Shown here: piece after piece, positions 30,919-34,927 of the stretch
Position numbering within the stretch: the first letter of the stretch is position 1
Layout: every line of letters starts with the position of its first letter
Origin: an uncultured Caryophanales bacterium
GTDB lineage: Bacteria > Bacillota_I > Bacilli_A > RFN20 > CAG-826
Reading direction: 5' to 3'
Length of the DNA stretch: 34,927 nucleotides
Assembly (NCBI GenBank): GCA_946622925.1
Contig: CAMOQM010000001.1
Coordinates: forward strand, 1 to 34,927
The notes under the pieces: generated by a model
What the model saw: the letters and a program-made list of their open reading frames with translations, nothing else
Databases searched by the model: none
What the model was told of the DNA's origin: nothing
Program-made: the position numbers and the translations under genes

Positions 30919-32613
30919 ATGGAGATTAAAGGCAACGTTTACGAAAAGGTGATTAAGGGAAGAACCTATTATTCCCATCAATACAGAGAGGACGGGAAGA
31001 TGGTGGTTTCTAATCTTGATAAACCCAGCGCTTATGAATTGGCGTTTCAGATTTACCATGGCAAGAATGGCGGTTATGAAGAGCTAGTTAACCATATTTT
31101 TAACACCGATGTTGCCTTTGGTTCGTCTTTGCTGCCTTTAACTGAATCTGTATCTACTTATAAGGAAAGATATTCAAGAAAAGAAATAGATGAGTATCTA
31201 GATAATCCATATATGAACGGTCGAGTATTAGTTTTGTATGGATTAAGAAGAAGTGGTAAGTCCACGATGATCCTCCAAACTGTTTTGAGGATGCCATTAA
31301 AGAAGTTCGTTAAAGCTGCCTTTATTAGAATTGCCAAAGGCGATACGACTAGAGGCCTAGAAACGGATTTGGATTTCTTATTTAAACATGGATTTGAATA
31401 TATCTTCATAGATGAAGTGACGTTGCTAGAGGATTTTATCGAAACTTCCAGCGTCTATGCCGATATCTATGCTTCCATGGGGAAAGTGGTTTTATCGGGC
31501 ACTGACTCGTTAGGTTTTATGCTTGCTTCCCATAATGAGCTTTATGATAGGGTTAAGTTTATCCATACTTCTTATATCCCATATTACGAATGGAGCGATG
31601 TTCTTGGCAAAAAAGGAATCGACGAATATATCGAATATGGCGGTTCCATGTCTTTATCTGGATTAGATTACAACAAAGTAATCACGGGCAAGGATAACGA
31701 AGTAAACGAATACGTCGACACGGCAATTGCCCATAATATCGTCCATTCTCTTAATAACTATAAAGACGGAAGTAGATTCTCTTTGCTTTATGAACTAAAC
31801 CAAAAAGGTGAGGCCGTCAATGCGATTAACCGCATGGTGGAAGACGTTAACCGCCGCTTTGTCATCGAAACCATCGAAAAAGATTTCAAATCCCATGATT
31901 ACGGTTCGTTAAAACAGCTTATAAGCAAAGACAAAGACGAGTTGGTAAGGGCTAGTTTAGATGAGGTAAATGAAGACGCTATTAATAACGCTTTGATGAA
32001 AGCTTTGGAAATCATCAATAAGCCAGATCAAACCTATCCCATCTCTGAAGCTTTGATGAAAGAACTTGAAGAGTATTTGGATTTATTAGATGTAACTAAA
32101 CCAATGCAAATAGTCCGTTATCCTTCCTATGCGACTTCCATCAAAAAGGCTTTCTTGCCTTTGGGGTTACGTTATTCTCAGGCAAAGGCCTTATTAGAAA
32201 CCATCATAGTTCAGCCTTCGATATTGGCTTTGCCGATTAAAGTCCAGCAAGCCGTCAAAGACAAGCTCCTTAGCGATGTCAAAGGAAGGATGATGGAAGA
32301 GATCGTATTGTGCCAGACTTCTTTAACGAAAAAAGAAGGCGATTGTTTCCAACTCCTATTTACTAAGGGCGAATACGATATGGTCACTTTGGATAGGGGT
32401 GATTGGACGGCCGAGATTTATGAAATCAAATATAACGAACATCCTTATCCTGGACAGGCCAGGTTCTTAATAGACCCAGAATTGGCCAGCATATTCGAGG
32501 GACATTATGCAAAGATTGATAAGCGGGCGGTTATTTATCGTGGCCCTAATCAAAACGAAAACGGAATCGACTATATAAACGTCCACGATTATTTGGTGGG
32601 ATTAAATAATTAG
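30919..32613 (+). CDS. AAA ATPase with DUF4143-type C-terminal nuclease-like domain
   Basis: This 564-residue protein belongs to the AAA_14/DUF4143 group. Walker A is LYGLRRSGKST (106-116), Walker B YIFIDEVTLLEDF (161-173), and VVLSGTDS (190-197) holds the sensor Ser/Thr. The C-terminus has a PD-(D/E)xK-like pattern, GEYDMVTLDRG then EIYEIKY (about residues 486-508). The first about 90 residues (EKVIKGRTYYSHQYREDGKM) are an extra N-terminal part. These ATPases are widespread in gut bacteria and their targets are unknown. The gene is solitary, bounded by terminators, with an array of 10-bp repeats in its control region. AGGAG precedes the ATG. Its codon use is AT-richer than the operon upstream, which suggests accessory status. 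Confidence 0.85.
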   Translation: MEIKGNVYEKVIKGRTYYSHQYREDGKMVVSNLDKPSAYELAFQIYHGKNGGYEELVNHIFNTDVAFGSSLLPLTESVSTYKERYSRKEIDEYLDNPYMNGRVLVLYGLRRSGKSTMILQTVLRMPLKKFVKAAFIRIAKGDTTRGLETDLDFLFKHGFEYIFIDEVTLLEDFIETSSVYADIYASMGKVVLSGTDSLGFMLASHNELYDRVKFIHTSYIPYYEWSDVLGKKGIDEYIEYGGSMSLSGLDYNKVITGKDNEVNEYVDTAIAHNIVHSLNNYKDGSRFSLLYELNQKGEAVNAINRMVEDVNRRFVIETIEKDFKSHDYGSLKQLISKDKDELVRASLDEVNEDAINNALMKALEIINKPDQTYPISEALMKELEEYLDLLDVTKPMQIVRYPSYATSIKKAFLPLGLRYSQAKALLETIIVQPSILALPIKVQQAVKDKLLSDVKGRMMEEIVLCQTSLTKKEGDCFQLLFTKGEYDMVTLDRGDWTAEIYEIKYNEHPYPGQARFLIDPELASIFEGHYAKIDKRAVIYRGPNQNENGIDYINVHDYLVGLNN

Positions 32614-32642
32614 AACTATACGCCCCTAGGAGTATAGTTTTG
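32614..32642 (+). terminator. Terminator after the AAA ATPase
   Basis: AACTATAC (32614-32621) pairs with GTATAGTT (32632-32639), ending in TTTT. Confidence 0.8.
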
Positions 32643-32709
32643 GCTTGAAGTAAACCAGCTAACTTTGGATTACTTCCTAAAACATGTCTTTTGGCGGATA
32701 ATATCGCGG

Positions 32710-33837
32710 ATGGAAGAAAGAAACGAAAACGGACAACCCGAAGTGGTGGAGATATCCCCACTCGGAAAATGGAAAAGGGTCCTCGCCTTCTTAGCCGATT
32801 TCTTTTTGATTTTCATTTTGTCTTTGGGCCTATTTCATCTAGGCATCCATCCGCTTGGCAAAGCCATGACTTCCTATCAAGGAAGGGTGGATGAAACTAA
32901 ACTAGTCCAAAAGGACCGTGATGGCGTTCTTTATTACAATAAGCTTCTTTTCCCTGTCTCTTCTACTTTGGTGGAGTCTGGGGATTTCGCTTCTAACTTG
33001 GAGCATACCTTTAAAACCTATTTATATTTCTATTTGGATGGGGCGGTAACCATCGAGAAATACGAAGTCAATAAGTCAGACGTCTTCTCTACCTATTACG
33101 TAAGTATCAGAAACGATAAGGCTTCCTACCAAGCCTTATACAATGACTTAGATAACGGCGGCTTCTTCGAAGTAGGGGAGACCGTTAAGCTAAAACCCAC
33201 CTACATTGAGGAATTCAAACACGCCTATCTTGCTGGTGACGAATTATCCGAGCAGGGCAAGAAGGATTATGATGCCTTGCAAAGCAAAGTCTTCCTAAAA
33301 GGCTTTAATAGGATGCTTGATGATATAAACGCGAAGGATCTAACTTACCAAGGGGTGTCTTATAGACAAAAGCAAGAACTAGTCACCGCGTTTATCAATT
33401 ACGAGAAGATACTTACCATAACCTGCGCTTTAATCGCCTATTTATTAGGTTGCTTCATCGTGACCATGATGGTTCCTTTGCTTAGTAAGAACCGGAAGAC
33501 CTTAGGCATGCTTTTCCTAAGGGAAGTCAGATTAGATTCCGAACGTCTCATTTTGCTTAAGAAGAAACGGGTTCTTCTTTTCTTCGTCTACCAGATAATC
33601 ATGAATATGGGTTCCATCTTCTTTATCCCGATGGGGGCCTATGATTTCGTAAGTCTATTTTCCTTGCCGGCTTTGCTACCTATCTCATTAATTGGGTTAC
33701 TTTATCTAGTGTTTTCCTTAATCTATATGTTATTTGAGCCTTTTAACCGCACCATATCAGATAAACTAAGCGGAACGGTGATGGTAACTGACGATACTTT
33801 AGATCAAATCTACCGTGCGAAAGGATATAACGTCTAA
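32710..33837 (+). CDS. RDD-like membrane protein with large extracytoplasmic domain (first)
   Basis: This 375-residue membrane protein starts RVLAFLADFFLIFILSLGLF (23-42), the Arg...Asp first helix of the RDD family. A soluble region of about 185 residues (46-232) follows. Three to four further membrane segments come next (about 234-258, 288-308, 312-345), with a KNRKTLGMLFLREV loop resembling the RDD GxRL region. RDD proteins are mostly of unknown function; some transport ions or act as Na+/H+ antiporters. I chose ATG 32710; an upstream in-frame TTG (32665) lacks a ribosome site and would add 15 unconvincing residues. Its TAA overlaps the ATG of the next, similar gene (TAATG). Confidence 0.7.
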   Translation: MEERNENGQPEVVEISPLGKWKRVLAFLADFFLIFILSLGLFHLGIHPLGKAMTSYQGRVDETKLVQKDRDGVLYYNKLLFPVSSTLVESGDFASNLEHTFKTYLYFYLDGAVTIEKYEVNKSDVFSTYYVSIRNDKASYQALYNDLDNGGFFEVGETVKLKPTYIEEFKHAYLAGDELSEQGKKDYDALQSKVFLKGFNRMLDDINAKDLTYQGVSYRQKQELVTAFINYEKILTITCALIAYLLGCFIVTMMVPLLSKNRKTLGMLFLREVRLDSERLILLKKKRVLLFFVYQIIMNMGSIFFIPMGAYDFVSLFSLPALLPISLIGLLYLVFSLIYMLFEPFNRTISDKLSGTVMVTDDTLDQIYRAKGYNV

Positions 33838-34835
33838 TGGCCCTCAACATCGCTTATACCAAAGCTAGATTCCATAGACGGTGTTTCGCTTGTCTATTAG
33901 ATTTCTTTATCCTCCTTTTGGTGTTTTTTGCTTCCTTTATCGGGGCTAGGGCCATCGTTCAAGCCACGCCTAGTTACCAAGAAAAGGATAATGCCTTATT
34001 GACTATCCGCGCTGAAAGCGGGCTTTACCATAATTACGTCGATTCCAAACGGAGCATCGATATCGTTTCCTACATCAACGAAGAAGGCTTCGATGGCTAT
34101 AACAAGTGGAAACGGGCTAATGACGCGATCAATACCTTCATCGCCTACACCAAAGACCACGGTATGCCCGATTCCTATGCCAAGGTATCTAAGTCCTATG
34201 ACGATTATCGCCTTGATCCCAAACGGACCTATAAGGATGTGGCCATGTTTATCAAAAACGAGCAAGGGGAGATCGTCGAAAATCCCGCTTTTATCGAGAA
34301 GTCGACCTTAACTATTCGTTATGAACAGGCTTATGCCCCTTTCATCGATTTCTATCTCCAAGCCTATTTAGTCACTGAAATACCTAATTACAACGAATTA
34401 GTCCATTATCAGTCCAATATGCTTTTCTTTGCCGAGATAATCCCGGCTTATGCATTTTCTGGAATCATCGTTTATTTAGTGCCCGTCTTTATCTTTAGAC
34501 GGGGCAGGATGACTTTTGGTAAGCGCCTTTATAACATCGCTACTTTAGATAGCCGCTTATTGGTGCCTAAGGTGGGAAGAACTCTAGCGAGGTTTGCCAT
34601 CTTCTACTTTGCTGAGTTCTTGCTTACTCCCTTTACCTTCGGTGTTCCCTTAATCGTATCCTTCTCCATGATGGCCTTTACCAAGAGTAAGCAAAGCTTC
34701 CCCGATTATATGCTTAAGTTAGTCGAAGTCGACTGCGTCGGAACTAAGGTTTATTTCGATAAGGCCGAGATTTCGGTAAATGATATCCCCGGCATGGGTA
34801 AGCCCCTGGATTTCAAAATGGAACAAGAACCCTGA
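33837..34835 (+). CDS. RDD-like membrane protein with large extracytoplasmic domain (second)
   Basis: This 332-residue protein has the same plan as its neighbour. A first helix RRCFACLLDFFILLLVFFAS (14-33) carries the RDD Arg and Asp, then an outside domain of about 155 residues (42-195). Membrane segments follow at about 198-220 and 245-285, with FGKRLYNIATLD between them, a good match to the RDD G-[KM]-x-[IL] loop, and a late KSKQSFPDYMLKLVEVD that is typical of the family. It overlaps the first gene by one base, so both are made together, probably as one complex. It ends with TGA. Confidence 0.75.
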   Translation: MALNIAYTKARFHRRCFACLLDFFILLLVFFASFIGARAIVQATPSYQEKDNALLTIRAESGLYHNYVDSKRSIDIVSYINEEGFDGYNKWKRANDAINTFIAYTKDHGMPDSYAKVSKSYDDYRLDPKRTYKDVAMFIKNEQGEIVENPAFIEKSTLTIRYEQAYAPFIDFYLQAYLVTEIPNYNELVHYQSNMLFFAEIIPAYAFSGIIVYLVPVFIFRRGRMTFGKRLYNIATLDSRLLVPKVGRTLARFAIFYFAEFLLTPFTFGVPLIVSFSMMAFTKSKQSFPDYMLKLVEVDCVGTKVYFDKAEISVNDIPGMGKPLDFKMEQEP

Positions 34836-34843
34836 GTTAGATT

Positions 34844-34927
34844 ATGGAAGATTTAGAAACATTACTAAAGCAGTATAAACATTATCAGGACATGCACCTG
34901 GATTTGAACATGGCGCGCAGCAAACCC
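34844..34927 (+). CDS. Start of a class I (PF12897-like) aminotransferase, cut by the window edge
   Basis: Only 28 codons are present: MEDLETLLKQYKHYQDMHLD, then LNMARSKP. The LNMARxKP motif after an amphipathic N-terminal helix is how a group of PLP-dependent aspartate/alanine-type aminotransferases begins (LNMARGKP). The usual Gly is Ser here. The ATG lies 8 bases after the second RDD gene, with only a weak GAG ribosome site. The rest of the gene is outside the window. Confidence 0.6.
   Translation, partial: MEDLETLLKQYKHYQDMHLDLNMARSKP

Overview
The window comes from a low-GC-lineage Gram-positive bacterium, most likely an uncultured Bacilli/Mollicutes-related gut organism. The pointers are str-operon order, many lipobox lipoproteins, strong AGGAGG-type ribosome sites, a PPi-type phosphofructokinase, and an enlarged MsmK-type ATPase of the kind I remember from mycoplasmas. 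The genetic code is standard: tacA-like, pncA, the second ART gene and the second RDD gene all stop at TGA. The taxonomic placement is inference.

Layout. 1-371: C-terminal end of a secreted protein with a Thr-Pro linker. 505-1195: terminators and a GC-rich, frameshifted ISL3-type transposase remnant. 1262-6381: AT-rich accessory region with a DUF6273 lipoprotein, an AbiH-like phage-defence protein, an ADP-ribosyltransferase (ART, DUF3990-like)/HTH pair on the minus strand, and a TacA/TacT-like pair. 6492-10960: conserved str operon rpsL-rpsG-fusA-tuf, rich in C-ending codons. 10975-12352: a second ART locus in which the HTH is fused to the toxin and the partner gene carries an in-frame TGA. 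12378-13697: PPi-type phosphofructokinase. 13717-14080: orphan Phd/YefM antitoxin. 14109-17640: DnaB-like ATPase, gpsA, and the NAD-salvage pair pncA-pncB. 17708-30853: a nine-gene operon-like array (membrane protein, enlarged ABC ATPase, two permeases, two solute-binding lipoproteins, a staphylococcal-nuclease-like lipoprotein, a zinc-ribbon membrane protein and an OB-fold lipoprotein). 30868-32642: AAA ATPase preceded by four 10-bp repeats. 32710-34835: two RDD membrane proteins. 34844-end: start of a class I aminotransferase.

How the genes may work together. The 17.7-30.8 kb array looks like an extracellular nucleic-acid or nucleotide/sugar scavenging system: a surface nuclease, two binding proteins and a CUT1-type importer whose ATPase carries an insertion of about 275 residues. 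A 13-bp palindrome ahead of it (TTTACATAGTAAA) nearly matches one ahead of pncA-pncB (TTCACATAGTGAA), hinting at co-regulation of NAD salvage and the scavenging operon.

The most novel signal is the pair of diverged ART toxin loci on either side of the str operon. Their toxins are homologous, and their partner proteins share a gapless 40-residue core. The HTH domain sits at the C-terminus of the partner in one locus and at the N-terminus of the toxin in the other. Each promoter carries a palindrome placed for autoregulation.
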